A stretch of 64,000 nt of DNA from Paenibacillus albicereus (GCF_012676905.1 NZ_CP051428.1:5104993-5168992); one strand, 5' to 3'; shown: positions 1-8,832, counted from the first letter of the stretch. Made by a program: numbers and translations. Notes: generated by a model from the sequence alone, not told the origin.

Positions 1-2
1 TG

Positions 3-263
3 TCCGACAAGACGACGGACGTCGAGGAGCGGATGCAAGGCATCGTGGAAGGCTACCTGGCCTTCAACCGCCAGCTGCTGCAAAAGGGCGTCGACAGCGG
101 CGAATTCGCGATCCGGGACGTGGAGACGGCGGCGCTCCTGCTCGACAGCCTGCTGTACGGCCTCAGCCAGCATGCCAAGCGCATGACGCGAGACGAGGCT
201 CTCGCCGCCTATCGCGCCGGGATGGACGCGTTTTTGTACGGAATCGCCGGAGCGGCCCGCTGA
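3..263 (+). CDS. TetR/AcrR family regulator, C-terminal part
   Basis: Only the last 86 residues lie in the window; the frame is open from the left edge and stops at 261-263. The helical sequence with a conserved-looking tail (AALLLDSLLYGLSQHA) fits the ligand-binding C-terminal domain of TetR repressors; the DNA-binding helix-turn-helix is off the window. It lies 75 bp upstream of an MFS efflux gene on the same strand, the usual arrangement of a repressor and the pump it controls. The family call rests on this fragment and the context, so the ligand is unknown. Confidence 0.6.
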   Translation, partial: SDKTTDVEERMQGIVEGYLAFNRQLLQKGVDSGEFAIRDVETAALLLDSLLYGLSQHAKRMTRDEALAAYRAGMDAFLYGIAGAAR

Positions 264-338
264 CGGCCGCGTTTTTTTCAGCCCTTTTCTAGAACGATTA
301 TTCAGGATGTTCGCAATCCACCAGGAGGTACCTTCATC

Positions 339-1559
339 ATGACGCTTTTACTGCGCAACCGCGGAGCATTCCTGCTCCTCATGCTCAATCTGTTCCTCGT
401 CTTCACCGGCATCGGCCTCGTCATCCCGATCATGCCCAAATTCATGGAGCTGCTCGGCATCTCCGGCAGCCTCGTCGGCCTGCTCGTGGCCTCCTTCTCG
501 CTGACGCAGCTGCTGTTCTCGCCGCTGGCGGGACGGCTCTCCGACCGGTTCGGCCGCAAGCGGCTGATCGTGCTCGGCATGACGGTGTTCGCCGTGTCCG
601 AGGCGCTGTTCGGCTTCGCCGAGCAGCCGTGGCTGCTGTTCGCCTCGCGCCTGCTCGGCGGCGTCAGCGCCGCGCTCATCATGCCCGCCGTCATGGCCTA
701 CGCCGCGGACATCACGACGCAGGAAGAGCGCGCCGCCGGGATGGGCTACATCAACGCCGCGATTACGACCGGCTTCATCATCGGCCCCGGCATCGGCGGC
801 TACATCGCGGAGTTCGGCCTGCGCGTGCCGTTCTACGCGGCCGGCGTCGCGGGGCTGATCGCCGCTGCGCTCACGCTGTTCGTGCTGCGCGAATCGAATC
901 CGGCGCAGGCAGGCGCGGCCGCAGCGGACCCTACGGCGCAGCCGTCCGCAGCATCCGGCGGCCGCCGGAGCAGCCTGATCGGCCAGCTGTTGACGTCCCA
1001 CCGCGAGCCGTACTTCTTCAGCCTCATCGTCGTCTTCACGCTGTCGTTCGGCCTCGCCAACTTCGAGACGGTGTTCGGCCTGTTCGTCGACCACCGGTTC
1101 GGCTTCGAGCCGAAGGACATCGCCTTCATCATCACGTTCGGCTCCATCGCCGGCGCCGTCGTACAGGTGACCACCTTCGGCTGGATCCTGAACCGGTTCG
1201 GCGAGAAGCGCGTCATCTCGATCTGTCTGCTCTTCGCCGGCGCGTTCATCCTGCTGACGCTGTTCGTGCACACGTTCTGGCTCATCTTCGCCGTGACGTT
1301 CGTCGTCTTCCTCGCGATCGACATCCTGCGTCCTGCCATCAGCACGCAGATGTCCAAGCTCGCGGGCGCCGACCAGGGCTACGTGGCCGGACTGAACTCG
1401 GCCTTCACGAGCCTCGGCAACATCGCCGGACCGATCGTCGCGGGCGTGCTGTTCGACCTCCATATCGGAGCGCCGTACGCGCTGGCAAGCATCGTGCTGC
1501 TGCTCTGCTTCGTCCTCTCGACGAGGCTGCGGAGCGGCGAGCCGGGAGCGAGCCGCTAA
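339..1559 (+). CDS. MFS multidrug-type efflux transporter
   Basis: A 406-residue protein of about twelve hydrophobic segments, the normal size for the DHA1 drug:proton antiporter family (NorA/Bmr/TetA type). Visible family marks are the loop 2-3 motif GRLSDRFGRKRL (residues about 65-76) and the antiporter motif C GFIIGPGIGG in helix 5. The start follows a good Shine-Dalgarno (aggaggt, 322-328). It probably exports a drug or toxic metabolite across the cell membrane, repressed by the TetR protein encoded just upstream. The substrate cannot be told from sequence. A Pro/Ala/Gly-rich cytoplasmic loop (about residues 190-210) separates the two six-helix halves. Confidence 0.85.
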   Translation: MTLLLRNRGAFLLLMLNLFLVFTGIGLVIPIMPKFMELLGISGSLVGLLVASFSLTQLLFSPLAGRLSDRFGRKRLIVLGMTVFAVSEALFGFAEQPWLLFASRLLGGVSAALIMPAVMAYAADITTQEERAAGMGYINAAITTGFIIGPGIGGYIAEFGLRVPFYAAGVAGLIAAALTLFVLRESNPAQAGAAAADPTAQPSAASGGRRSSLIGQLLTSHREPYFFSLIVVFTLSFGLANFETVFGLFVDHRFGFEPKDIAFIITFGSIAGAVVQVTTFGWILNRFGEKRVISICLLFAGAFILLTLFVHTFWLIFAVTFVVFLAIDILRPAISTQMSKLAGADQGYVAGLNSAFTSLGNIAGPIVAGVLFDLHIGAPYALASIVLLLCFVLSTRLRSGEPGASR

Positions 1560-1670
1560 GGCGAACCGCTGCGGACGAGGCTCCGCGCTGCTTGAACCGC
1601 CGCAGCCGAAGTCCTTATACTGGGAATCAACAACACGCTCCTTCACCAACAAGCAAAGGGTGGTCTCTCT

Positions 1671-2651
1671 ATGAATCCGAATCTGCGGCTGATCGTCGAT
1701 ACCGACACCGCGGGCGACGACGTCACGTCGCTCCTGATGGGCCTGCTCTGGCCCGGCGTGCGCATCGAAGCGATCACCACCGTCATGGGCAATATTCCGG
1801 TCGAGCAGTGCACGGCCAACGCGCTGACGACGGTCGAGGCGGCGGGACGCGGCGAGGTGCCGGTCTACCAAGGCTGCGACCGCCCGCTGCTGCGGCCGCT
1901 CGTGCAGGCGGCCTACGTCCACGGCGCGGACGGCATGGGCGAGTCGAACTTCCCGCCGCCCGAGCGTCGCGCCGAGGCCGAGCATGCCGCCAATGCGATC
2001 GTCCGGCTGCTGAACGCCCATCCGGGCGAGCTGGAGCTCGTCGCGCACGGCCCGCTCACGAATCTCGCCGTCGCGTACATGCTCGATCCGTCCATCGTCC
2101 ATAAGGTCAAGAAAGTATGGGTCATGGGCGGCAGCTGCCATTTCCGGGGCAACATCACGGCGACGGCCGAGTTCAACTTCTACGTCGATCCCGAGGCGGC
2201 CCGGATCGTGTTCCAGGCCGGATTCCCGATCGTCATGATCGGCTGGGACATCTGCTGCCGCAACGCGCTCGTCGGCGGCGAGGATCTGGAGCGCCTGCAG
2301 GCGATCGACACGCCGACAGCGCGCTTCTACCGCCAGGTCAACCGCAAGGCGCTCGCCTTCAACCAAGCGAACGGCCTCGACGGCGTCACGCATCCCGACT
2401 CCATCACGATGGCGATGGCGATCCTCCCGGAGCTGCTGCTGCGCTCGCAGCGCTGCCATGTGGACATCGAGTGCCAGAGCGAGGCGAACCGCGGCTTCAG
2501 CGCCGTCGATACCCGGCCCGCGCCGGAGAATACGCCGGCCTGGACCGGCAGCGAGCGGACAAGCGCCGAGGTGTGCCTGGAGGCCGACTACCGCCTGTTC
2601 TACCGGATGCTGACGGCGGTGCTGAGCGGCGATTTCCGCGAGTTCGCCTGA
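1671..2651 (+). CDS. Nucleoside hydrolase (IunH/RihA-like)
   Basis: A 326-residue inosine-uridine-preferring nucleoside hydrolase family protein. The N-terminal Ca-binding signature DTDTAGDD (residues 10-17) is intact, as are MGGSCHFRG and EFNFYVDPEAA in the middle and the late THPDS aspartate region. The family cleaves the N-glycosidic bond of nucleosides to release ribose and a base, in the cytoplasm, for salvage. Length is normal. The start has an upstream AAAGGGTGG. It stands alone between the MFS pump and a tetR remnant with no transporter or kinase beside it, so the preferred nucleoside is not predictable. Confidence 0.85.
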   Translation: MNPNLRLIVDTDTAGDDVTSLLMGLLWPGVRIEAITTVMGNIPVEQCTANALTTVEAAGRGEVPVYQGCDRPLLRPLVQAAYVHGADGMGESNFPPPERRAEAEHAANAIVRLLNAHPGELELVAHGPLTNLAVAYMLDPSIVHKVKKVWVMGGSCHFRGNITATAEFNFYVDPEAARIVFQAGFPIVMIGWDICCRNALVGGEDLERLQAIDTPTARFYRQVNRKALAFNQANGLDGVTHPDSITMAMAILPELLLRSQRCHVDIECQSEANRGFSAVDTRPAPENTPAWTGSERTSAEVCLEADYRLFYRMLTAVLSGDFREFA

Positions 2652-2655
2652 GGCA

Positions 2656-2844
2656 GGGGCGGCCCGGGAGTCCGCCGTCCTGTTCCGCACGAAGGGCTGC
2701 AGCGGAGCTTCGATGTCCGACATCATCGAGCGATGCGGCATCCGCAAGGGCGGTATGGAGCAAGCTGTAGGAGGACAGCGCCTATATCCGACGCTGCGCG
2801 AATGCGGTACCCAGAACATGGAGGACCGGCTGCTGGCCCATTGA
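2656..2844 (+). pseudogene. Remnant of a TetR-family regulator N-terminus
   Basis: Immediately after the nucleoside hydrolase stop, one frame reads AARESAVLFRTKGCSGAS followed by MSDIIERCGIRKGG, which is the helix-turn-helix pattern of TetR repressors (x-LF-x-x-KG-x-x-x-x-S-M-x-D-I-x-x-x-x-G-I-x-KG). After KGG the similarity stops and the frame ends at 2842-2844, so only about 35 residues of a roughly 190-residue protein survive. No start codon or ribosome site precedes the homologous part. I read it as a degraded regulator, not a functional gene. Confidence 0.45.
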
Positions 2845-2878
2845 GCCTAGCCGGGCCCAAGGATGAGGAGGAACTCCG

Positions 2879-3574
2879 ATGATCGACAAGCTGCCCGTCC
2901 TCGTCGTCGAGGACGACGACGACATCAGCCGCCTGCTGTGCGGCGTGCTGCGCAAGGACGGGCATGAGCCCCAGCCGGCCTACTCCGGCACGGAGGCGCA
3001 GCTCTACCTCGAGCAGCGGCCGTGGGCGCTCGTGCTGCTCGACCTGATGCTGCCGGGCAAGCCGGGCGAGGAGCTGCTGGAGACGATCAGCGCGCGGCAC
3101 GGCTGCCCCGTCATCGTCATCTCCGCGCGGGACGGGCGCGAGCCCAAGATTTCCGCGCTGCGGACCGGCGCGGACGACTACATCACCAAGCCGTTCGACC
3201 TCGAGGAGGTGTCGGCCCGCATCGAGTCGGTGCTCCGGCGCCATCGCCGCCTGCCGCAGCAGCCGGGACCGCAGCCGCTGCGGCACAAGGACCTGGAGCT
3301 CGATCCCGAAGCCCGGACGCTGACGGCGGGAGGGACCGAGCTTGCGCTGACGGCCCGCGAGTTCGACATCATCGCGCTGCTGATGGCTTCTCCGAAGAAG
3401 CTTTTCACCAAGGCGAACCTGTTCGAAAGCGTCTGGGGCGAGGAGTTCCTCGGCGGAGGGGACAACGTCGTCGGCGTGCATATCAGCCATCTGCGGAGCA
3501 AGCTGGCCAAGGCCAATGCGGAGGAAGAGTACATCGAGACGATCTGGGGAATGGGCTATCGGCTCAAAAGTTAA
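2879..3574 (+). CDS. OmpR/PhoB-family response regulator
   Basis: A 231-residue two-component response regulator. The receiver domain (1-115) has the acidic pocket EDDDD (11-15), the phospho-acceptor Asp55 in LLDLMLP and the conserved Lys104 in TKPFD; residues about 130-230 form a winged-helix DNA-binding domain ending in GMGYRLKS. The Shine-Dalgarno (gaggagg) sits just before the ATG. It is the first gene of a module with a BcrA-type ATPase, a permease and a histidine kinase (to 6277), so it likely switches on that transporter when the kinase senses a wall-active peptide. The stimulus is inferred from family context. Confidence 0.9.
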   Translation: MIDKLPVLVVEDDDDISRLLCGVLRKDGHEPQPAYSGTEAQLYLEQRPWALVLLDLMLPGKPGEELLETISARHGCPVIVISARDGREPKISALRTGADDYITKPFDLEEVSARIESVLRRHRRLPQQPGPQPLRHKDLELDPEARTLTAGGTELALTAREFDIIALLMASPKKLFTKANLFESVWGEEFLGGGDNVVGVHISHLRSKLAKANAEEEYIETIWGMGYRLKS

Positions 3575-3666
3575 GCCTTTCTTATGGATTGGCTTTACGA
3601 TTGCTTACGAAACAGCCTCTACACTTGAGCCATGACCCGAACAGGGAACAGGAGGCTGAGGCAATC

Positions 3667-4590
3667 ATGCAGGAATACGTCCTGAGGACGCATCAACTAA
3701 CCAAGCAGTACGGCAAGCAGGTCGCGCTCGACCATGCGGACATGACGGTCCGCAAAGGCGCGATCTACGGCTTCATCGGGCAGAACGGAGCCGGCAAGTC
3801 GACGCTCATGAAGCTAGTGACGGGACTGGCGTTCCCGACATCCGGATCGGTCGAGCTGTTCGGAGCCGCGAGCGGCCCCGAGCTCGTGCAGGCGCGCCGG
3901 CGCATGGGGGTGTCCATCGAGAGCCCCGCGCTCTACCCGCAGCTCACCGCAGCCGAGAATCTGGAGGCGCATCGGCTGCAGCAAGGCATCCCCGGCCGCG
4001 AAAGCGTCCGCCGCACCCTCGAGCTGGTCGGCCTGTCCGGCACCGGACGCAAAAAGGCGCGGGCGTTCTCGCTCGGCATGAAGCAGCGGCTGGCGCTCGG
4101 CGTCGCCCTGCTCGGCCAGCCGGAGCTGCTCGTCCTCGACGAGCCGACCAACGGACTCGATCCGATGGGCGTCGTCGAGATGCGCGAGCTGCTCACCCGG
4201 CTGAACCGGGAGAACGGAATCACGATCCTCATCTCCAGCCACATCCTGAGCGAGCTCCATCTGCTGGCCACGCACTACGGCATCATCCACCAGGGCCGGC
4301 TGCTGGAGCAGCTGACGAGCCGGGAACTGCAGAAGCGCTGCCGCCAGTTCATCCATATCAAGGTGAATCTGCCGGAGCGCGCGGCCGTCGTGCTCGAGCG
4401 CGAGCTCGCGACCCGGGAGTTCGAGGTGGCGGCGGACGGCAGCATCCGGCTGTACGCGCATCTGGACCGGCCGGCCGCCGTCGCCTCGGCGCTCGTCGCC
4501 GGCGGGCTGGAGCTCGAGCAGCTCATGCCGATGGGCGAGGATCTCGAAAGCTACTTCGCATCGCGGATCGGAGGCGGCGTCCATGCTTAA
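3667..4590 (+). CDS. ABC transporter ATP-binding protein (BcrA/LanF type)
   Basis: A 307-residue single-domain ABC ATPase. Walker A GQNGAGKST (38-46), signature FSLGMKQRLALG, Walker B LLVLDEPTNGLD and switch-histidine motif SSHILSEL are all intact. The C-terminal extension of about 90 residues is typical of the bacitracin/lantibiotic immunity subgroup (BcrA, SpaF, NisF). The ATG at 3667 has aggagg 11 bases upstream; the reading frame extends further upstream through the response regulator, but that part is out-of-frame shadow. It overlaps the permease gene by 8 bp, a sign of translational coupling. Substrate identity is inference. Confidence 0.9.
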   Translation: MQEYVLRTHQLTKQYGKQVALDHADMTVRKGAIYGFIGQNGAGKSTLMKLVTGLAFPTSGSVELFGAASGPELVQARRRMGVSIESPALYPQLTAAENLEAHRLQQGIPGRESVRRTLELVGLSGTGRKKARAFSLGMKQRLALGVALLGQPELLVLDEPTNGLDPMGVVEMRELLTRLNRENGITILISSHILSELHLLATHYGIIHQGRLLEQLTSRELQKRCRQFIHIKVNLPERAAVVLERELATREFEVAADGSIRLYAHLDRPAAVASALVAGGLELEQLMPMGEDLESYFASRIGGGVHA

Positions 4591-5353
4591 CCTGCTGCGC
4601 TCCGAAAGCTACAAGCTGTTCCGCAACCGCTCGCTCTGGCTGCTCGCGGCGGTGCTGGCCGCCTCGGCCATCGCCTACGTCCTGATGGCATATTTCGACG
4701 ATCCGGGTGACGGCGGGACGCTGAGCGCGACGAGCGGACTCGACCTGCTGGCCATCGCGATGAGTGGCAACACCTACATCATCAAGATCGGGCTGTGCGT
4801 GCTGGCCGGGTTTTTCATCTCCAGCGAATACAGCGCCGGCACGATCAAGCGCGGCGCCGCTTCCGGCTACGGCCGCAGCCGCTTCATCGCCGCCAAGCTG
4901 CTCGTCTTCATCGGCGGCTCGGTGCTCGTCGCGCTGATCTTCCCGGCGGTCATCTTCGCGCTCGGCTCCGCGCTGATGGGCGTCGGCGAGATGCCGGGCG
5001 GCGCATCCGCAGCGGACTACGTCTGGCGCTCGCTGCTCGTGACGATCACGCTGTCCGCGGCATTCGCCGCCGTGACCGGCGCGGTCGCGACCGTGCTGAC
5101 CGACAGCGGCAAGACGATCGGCGTCCTGTTCGTCTTCTATTTCTTCGCGGACGGCCTGTACGTCTTCATCGGCAAGTTCATTCCGTTCGTCGAAACGATG
5201 TACCGGCACTCCATCTTCAGCCTGATCAGCCGCTACGCCGATCCCGCGATGAGCTCCGCGCAGCTCGCGCAGTCGATCTATATCCCGCTGCTCGTCGCCG
5301 CTGCCTTCATCGGCATCGGCATCGCCGTCTTCGAGCGCAAGGAAATCCGCTAG
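4583..5353 (+). CDS. ABC-2 type permease (BcrB/LanE-G-like)
   Basis: A 256-residue membrane protein with about six hydrophobic segments (for example residues 18-36, 65-83, 108-130, 150-172, 178-198, 228-248) starting MLNLLRSESYKLFRNRSLW, the usual N-terminus of ABC-2 permeases that pair with BcrA-type ATPases. It overlaps the ATPase gene by 8 bp and is followed 24 bp later by the histidine kinase. It should form the membrane channel of an exporter that removes lantibiotic- or bacitracin-like peptides from the membrane. Only one permease gene is present, as in BcrAB-like systems, while many lantibiotic immunity operons have two. Confidence 0.85.
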   Translation: MLNLLRSESYKLFRNRSLWLLAAVLAASAIAYVLMAYFDDPGDGGTLSATSGLDLLAIAMSGNTYIIKIGLCVLAGFFISSEYSAGTIKRGAASGYGRSRFIAAKLLVFIGGSVLVALIFPAVIFALGSALMGVGEMPGGASAADYVWRSLLVTITLSAAFAAVTGAVATVLTDSGKTIGVLFVFYFFADGLYVFIGKFIPFVETMYRHSIFSLISRYADPAMSSAQLAQSIYIPLLVAAAFIGIGIAVFERKEIR

Positions 5354-5377
5354 CTCGTAAAAAGGAGGAGGCAGCGA

Positions 5378-6277
5378 ATGGCCGTCCTGTTGATCCTGTC
5401 CCTAGGCCTGGCCGCGCTCTGCCTGCTCCGGCTGCTGCGGATGCGCAAGGAAGTCCGCTCGCTCGCCCGCCATCTGCGCCGCTACAACGACGGGGAGGTG
5501 TCCGGCCAAGCCGTCATCGGCGGACCGGACCGCGCCCTGGAGGCGCTGGCCGCGGAGATCAACCGCCACACCGGCCTCATCGTCCAGGCGCATGCCGAGC
5601 GGCGGCGCACGGAGGATGAGCTCCGCCAGGCCGTCGCCAACATCTCGCATGACCTGCGCACGCCGCTGACGTCCATATCCGGCTACATCCAGCTGCTGGA
5701 GGGGGAGGACCTGCGCGAGGACGAGCGCCGGGATGCCGTCGCCGTCATCCGCAAGCGCGCCGTGCGGCTGAAGTCGCTGCTCGATGACTTCTACGAGCTG
5801 TCGAGAATCGACTCCCCCGACTACGCGCTGAAGCCGGAGCGGCTGCGCCTCGACAAGCTCGTCCCCGAGATTCTGATGGGCTTCTACGACGCGATGGAGG
5901 AAAAAGGACTGGAGCCCGCCTTCGAGCTGTCCGAGCGTCCGCTCGTCATCCGCGCGGACGAGTCCGCGGTGCGCCGCGTCGTGGAGAACCTGACGCTGAA
6001 CATGATCCGGCACGCCTCGGGAAGGGTCGAGATCGCCCTGGCGGCCGAGGACGGGCGAGCGGAGCTGCGGCTCCGCAACCGCGCGCCGCAGCTGCTCGGC
6101 ACCGATCCGGAGCTGCTGTTCAACCGATTCTATATGGCGGACGCTTCCCGCTCCGGATCGAGCTCCGGCCTCGGCCTGTCCATCGCCCGCGGGCTGATGG
6201 TCAAGATGGGCGGCAGCCTGAGCGCCGAGCTGGAGGGCGACGCGCTGGAGCTGACCTGCGAGTGGCCGGTGGCCTAG
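5378..6277 (+). CDS. Sensor histidine kinase
   Basis: A 299-residue kinase with one N-terminal membrane segment (about 2-20) and almost no extracellular sensor. HisKA carries the phospho-acceptor His91 in NISHDLRTPLTS; the ATPase domain shows the N box ENLTLNMIRHAS and the G box [12 protein letters not shown]. The Shine-Dalgarno (aggagg) lies 6 bases before the ATG. Kinases of this short form usually read the state of an adjacent ABC transporter rather than a ligand directly. It closes the module RR-ATPase-permease-kinase and is the expected partner of the regulator at 2879. Confidence 0.9.
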   Translation: MAVLLILSLGLAALCLLRLLRMRKEVRSLARHLRRYNDGEVSGQAVIGGPDRALEALAAEINRHTGLIVQAHAERRRTEDELRQAVANISHDLRTPLTSISGYIQLLEGEDLREDERRDAVAVIRKRAVRLKSLLDDFYELSRIDSPDYALKPERLRLDKLVPEILMGFYDAMEEKGLEPAFELSERPLVIRADESAVRRVVENLTLNMIRHASGRVEIALAAEDGRAELRLRNRAPQLLGTDPELLFNRFYMADASRSGSSSGLGLSIARGLMVKMGGSLSAELEGDALELTCEWPVA

Positions 6278-6288
6278 CGGCCACTCGC
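6258..6288 (+). terminator. GC-rich hairpin over the kinase stop codon
   Basis: A 10-bp perfect inverted repeat (GCGAGTGGCC / GGCCACTCGC) spans the stop codon of the kinase gene. There is no U-run after it, so it could be a non-canonical terminator or just an mRNA 3' stabiliser. Confidence 0.3.
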
Positions 6289-6367
6289 GCCGCTCGGGGC
6301 TGCGCCAGGCTCCTCGCCTCCTGGCCGCGCGGCCGGCTCCTTTGCGTAGGGCCGGATTGCACACCGT

Positions 6368-7573
6368 CTAGCTTCGTTCCTGCCGCTCCTTCCACTCGCT
6401 AGGCGTCAGGCCGGTCTCCTTTTTGAACACCCGGCTGAAATAGGAGGCGTCGGCATAGCCGACCCGCGCGGCCGCGCCGTGAATCGTCCCCTCCTCGCTC
6501 CGCAGCCATTCCTTGGCGGTCTGGATGCGATGCCGGATCAGCCACCGCGAGAAGCTCATCCCCATCTTGCGGGTGAACAGCTGGCTCAGGTAGTTGCGGT
6601 TCAGATGCAGCTTCTTGGCGAGCGCGTCGAACGATACCGGCTCCTGCAGGTGAAGCGAAACGTACGAAGTGACGTACCGGACGTAGTCCGCCTGCTCGAT
6701 CGCGGCTTGCAGGTCCAGCTGCTGCCGGAGCCGCTTGTTCTCGGACTTCACTTCCTCGTACCTCTTGAACAGCTCCGTCACGCGCACGATGCTCGTCTCG
6801 GTCGGGATGCGCTCGAAGCTCGAGCCGCCGATGCAGCCCATCGCGTCCGTCCCCCGATAGATGCGGTCGGCGTCCTCGGGCGAGCTGACCGGGCCTCCGT
6901 AGACGAGCTTGAACGCATCGGGGCTGGCCTCGGCCGCCGCCCGGAAGATGGATTGGGACAGCGCGATGCCCTCCTCCATGCTCAGCGAGCCCTTGGCGGC
7001 CGTCCCGCCTCCTTGGGTGAAGCCCAGATGGGCGCAGATGACATCGGCGCCGGCTGCGGCCATCCGCCGGGCCTGCTCGGGCGAAAAGACGAAGGCAACC
7101 GCGAACAGGCCCTTGCGGACCGCCTGCGCCACGGCCTCCACTTCCTTGTCGAACGAAATTCCGGCTTCGTGTAGAGCCTCTCCGTACACACCGTCGATCA
7201 GGCCGACGGTCGGAAAATTCGTCATGCCGGCGAAGCCGGCTTCCTTGATCTCGTCCAGATACGAGTCGAGCTCGATCTCCGGGTCGGTCGCGCATAAGCC
7301 GAAAAGGCATGGCGTATGGCGGACCTGTCTCAGCACCTCTTGGACGCCGATGTCCATCACCATGCGGTTGCTGTTGCCGAAAGGCAGCAGGCTCGCCGTC
7401 GAGCCGCAGCCCATCAGGCGGAAGCGCCCGGCGTTGAGCACGAGAATGAGATCCGCGCCGCCCGCCTCCGCGTACCTTGCGAACAGACCGCAGCCGATCG
7501 CCGCGCCGACGATCGGCTTTTGGCTTGCCGCGGCTTCCAGGAGCTTCTCGCGGATTTGTGTCGGAGTGTGCAT
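6368..7573 (-). CDS. TIM-barrel (PEP-hydrolase-like) protein fused to AraC DNA-binding domain
   Basis: About 401 residues. The first 260 match the PEP-hydrolase-like/TIM-barrel signal-transduction family (conserved [18 protein letters not shown] and PTE positions shared with the stand-alone paralogue at 7734). A short coiled coil (RYEEVKSENKRLRQQL) leads to an AraC-type double helix-turn-helix of about 100 residues ending GYADASYFSRVFKKETGLTP. This is a transcription factor whose sensor is an enzyme-like barrel. The ATG at 7573 has GGAAGGG nine bases upstream; alternative starts at 7582 and 7615 cannot be excluded. It reads in the same direction as, and directly downstream of, the paralogue. 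Target genes are inferred to be the neighbouring cluster. Confidence 0.8.
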   Translation of the reverse strand: MHTPTQIREKLLEAAASQKPIVGAAIGCGLFARYAEAGGADLILVLNAGRFRLMGCGSTASLLPFGNSNRMVMDIGVQEVLRQVRHTPCLFGLCATDPEIELDSYLDEIKEAGFAGMTNFPTVGLIDGVYGEALHEAGISFDKEVEAVAQAVRKGLFAVAFVFSPEQARRMAAAGADVICAHLGFTQGGGTAAKGSLSMEEGIALSQSIFRAAAEASPDAFKLVYGGPVSSPEDADRIYRGTDAMGCIGGSSFERIPTETSIVRVTELFKRYEEVKSENKRLRQQLDLQAAIEQADYVRYVTSYVSLHLQEPVSFDALAKKLHLNRNYLSQLFTRKMGMSFSRWLIRHRIQTAKEWLRSEEGTIHGAAARVGYADASYFSRVFKKETGLTPSEWKERQERS

Positions 7574-7664
7574 GCTCGCCATCCCTTCCATGCCCATTAT
7601 CCTATATTCTACCATTTTAGGGACGCGGCGTTCAAAAGGAACGGATTCGGGAGATCGACGAACG

Positions 7665-7701
7665 CCAAAAGGCTCCGCCTCGAAGGGGCAGAGCCTTTTG
7701 G
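7665..7701 (-). terminator. Intrinsic terminator after the TIM-barrel gene
   Basis: A near-perfect stem of about 16 bp (CCAAAAGGCTC... / ...GAGCCTTTTGG) with a tcgaa loop sits between the stop at 7734 and the next minus-strand gene. It separates the paralogue from the AraC-fusion gene, which therefore probably has its own promoter. Confidence 0.65.
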
Positions 7702-7733
7702 GTTTCGTTCATGCCTGAGCCGAGCCCTGCCGA

Positions 7734-8567
7734 TCACCGCTCGCGGCGCAGCCTCGCGAACCGCTCCGTCTGCTCGCGGATCGCCCGCTCGGTCGGCAGC
7801 CTTTCCATGGAGCTTGCTCCGTAGAAGCCGTGAATCTCCGGGCAGCGCTCCAGCACATAGGCCGCATCCTCCGGCTCGGCGATCGGGCCGCCGTGGCAGA
7901 GGATCAGGATGTCCGAACGGACCTCGAGCGCCGCGCGGGCGATCGAGCGGATCCTCTCCGCCCCTTGATCGAGCGTCAGGGCCGTCCGCGCCCCGATCGT
8001 GCCGGACGTCGTCAGGCCGAGATGCGCGACGAGGATGTCCGCGCCCGCGCGTGCCATCTGGACGGCATCGTCCTCGGCGAACACGTACGGGGTCGTCAGC
8101 AGGTCCAGCTCGTACGCCATGCGGATCATCTCGACCTCCTTGGCGTAGCCCATTCCCGTTTCTTCCAGGTTCGCGCGAAAATGGCCGTCGATCAGGCCGA
8201 CGGTCGGGAAGTTCTGCACGCCGGCGAACCCCTCCTCCTCGATCTGGCGCAAGAACCGGCTCATGATCCGCATCGGATCGGTCCCGCATACGCCGGCGAG
8301 CACGGGCGTCCGCTTCACGACGGGCAGCACCTCGCTCGCCATGTCCAGCACGATCGCGTTGGCGTCTCCGTACGGCATCAGGCCCGCCAAGGAGCCGTGG
8401 CCCGCCATGCGGTACCGGCCCGAGTTGTAGATGACGATCAGATCGATGCCGCCCTCCTCCTCGAACTTCGCGCTGATGCCGGTGCCGGCGCCTCCGCCGA
8501 TGATGTAGCCGCCCTCCCCGACTTTGTTCCGCAGCTGATTCAGAATTCGCTCTCTGCTCGAAGCCAT
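7734..8567 (-). CDS. PEP-hydrolase-like TIM-barrel protein
   Basis: 277 residues, one TIM-barrel domain of the family annotated as phosphoenolpyruvate hydrolase-like (the same domain as the C-terminal half of plant Tm-1). Motifs visible: IIGGGAGTG near the N-terminus, [31 protein letters not shown] and LPTERA. The reading frame continues upstream, but ATG 8567 has GAGGAGG seven bases before it and gives the family start ([15 protein letters not shown]). It is divergent from the UPF0261 gene across a 265-bp promoter region. The reaction is not established; carbon-carbon or phosphoenol hydrolysis is only a family label. Confidence 0.8.
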   Translation of the reverse strand: MASSRERILNQLRNKVGEGGYIIGGGAGTGISAKFEEEGGIDLIVIYNSGRYRMAGHGSLAGLMPYGDANAIVLDMASEVLPVVKRTPVLAGVCGTDPMRIMSRFLRQIEEEGFAGVQNFPTVGLIDGHFRANLEETGMGYAKEVEMIRMAYELDLLTTPYVFAEDDAVQMARAGADILVAHLGLTTSGTIGARTALTLDQGAERIRSIARAALEVRSDILILCHGGPIAEPEDAAYVLERCPEIHGFYGASSMERLPTERAIREQTERFARLRRER

Positions 8568-8798
8568 GCCGTCGCCTCCTCGTTCTCTTGCGGCGATTTC
8601 GCCGCCTCCATGCCTCCAGTATGAAGGAAGCATGCGCCGCTCGACAGAGACGATCGTTATGGTTCCTAGCACTTTCATCGTCATTTGGATGGAGAAGAGG
8701 CCTTTTCCGGAGAAATGGAGCGAATTGCTTATCATAATCCTACCCTTACCTACCATTCTCTCTTTACGAGCACCCTCCGCTCTGGGAAAGTAAAGGAG

Positions 8799-8812
8799 TG
8801 TAAGCGCAATCA
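8799..8812 (+). promoter_or_regulatory. Candidate CcpA cre site
   Basis: TGTAAGCGCAATCA matches the catabolite-responsive element pattern TGTAARCGYTWWCA at 13 of 14 positions. It lies 20 bp before the UPF0261 start codon and would make the cluster catabolite-repressed. Single site judged by eye. Confidence 0.35.
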
Positions 8813-8832
8813 TGGGAGGGTAGAAAACGGGT

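Noticed and set aside
348..2819. 823-codon minus-strand frame antisense to MFS and nucleoside hydrolase
   Set aside because: High-GC shadow: Arg/Ala/Gly-rich composition, crosses two real genes, no ribosome site.
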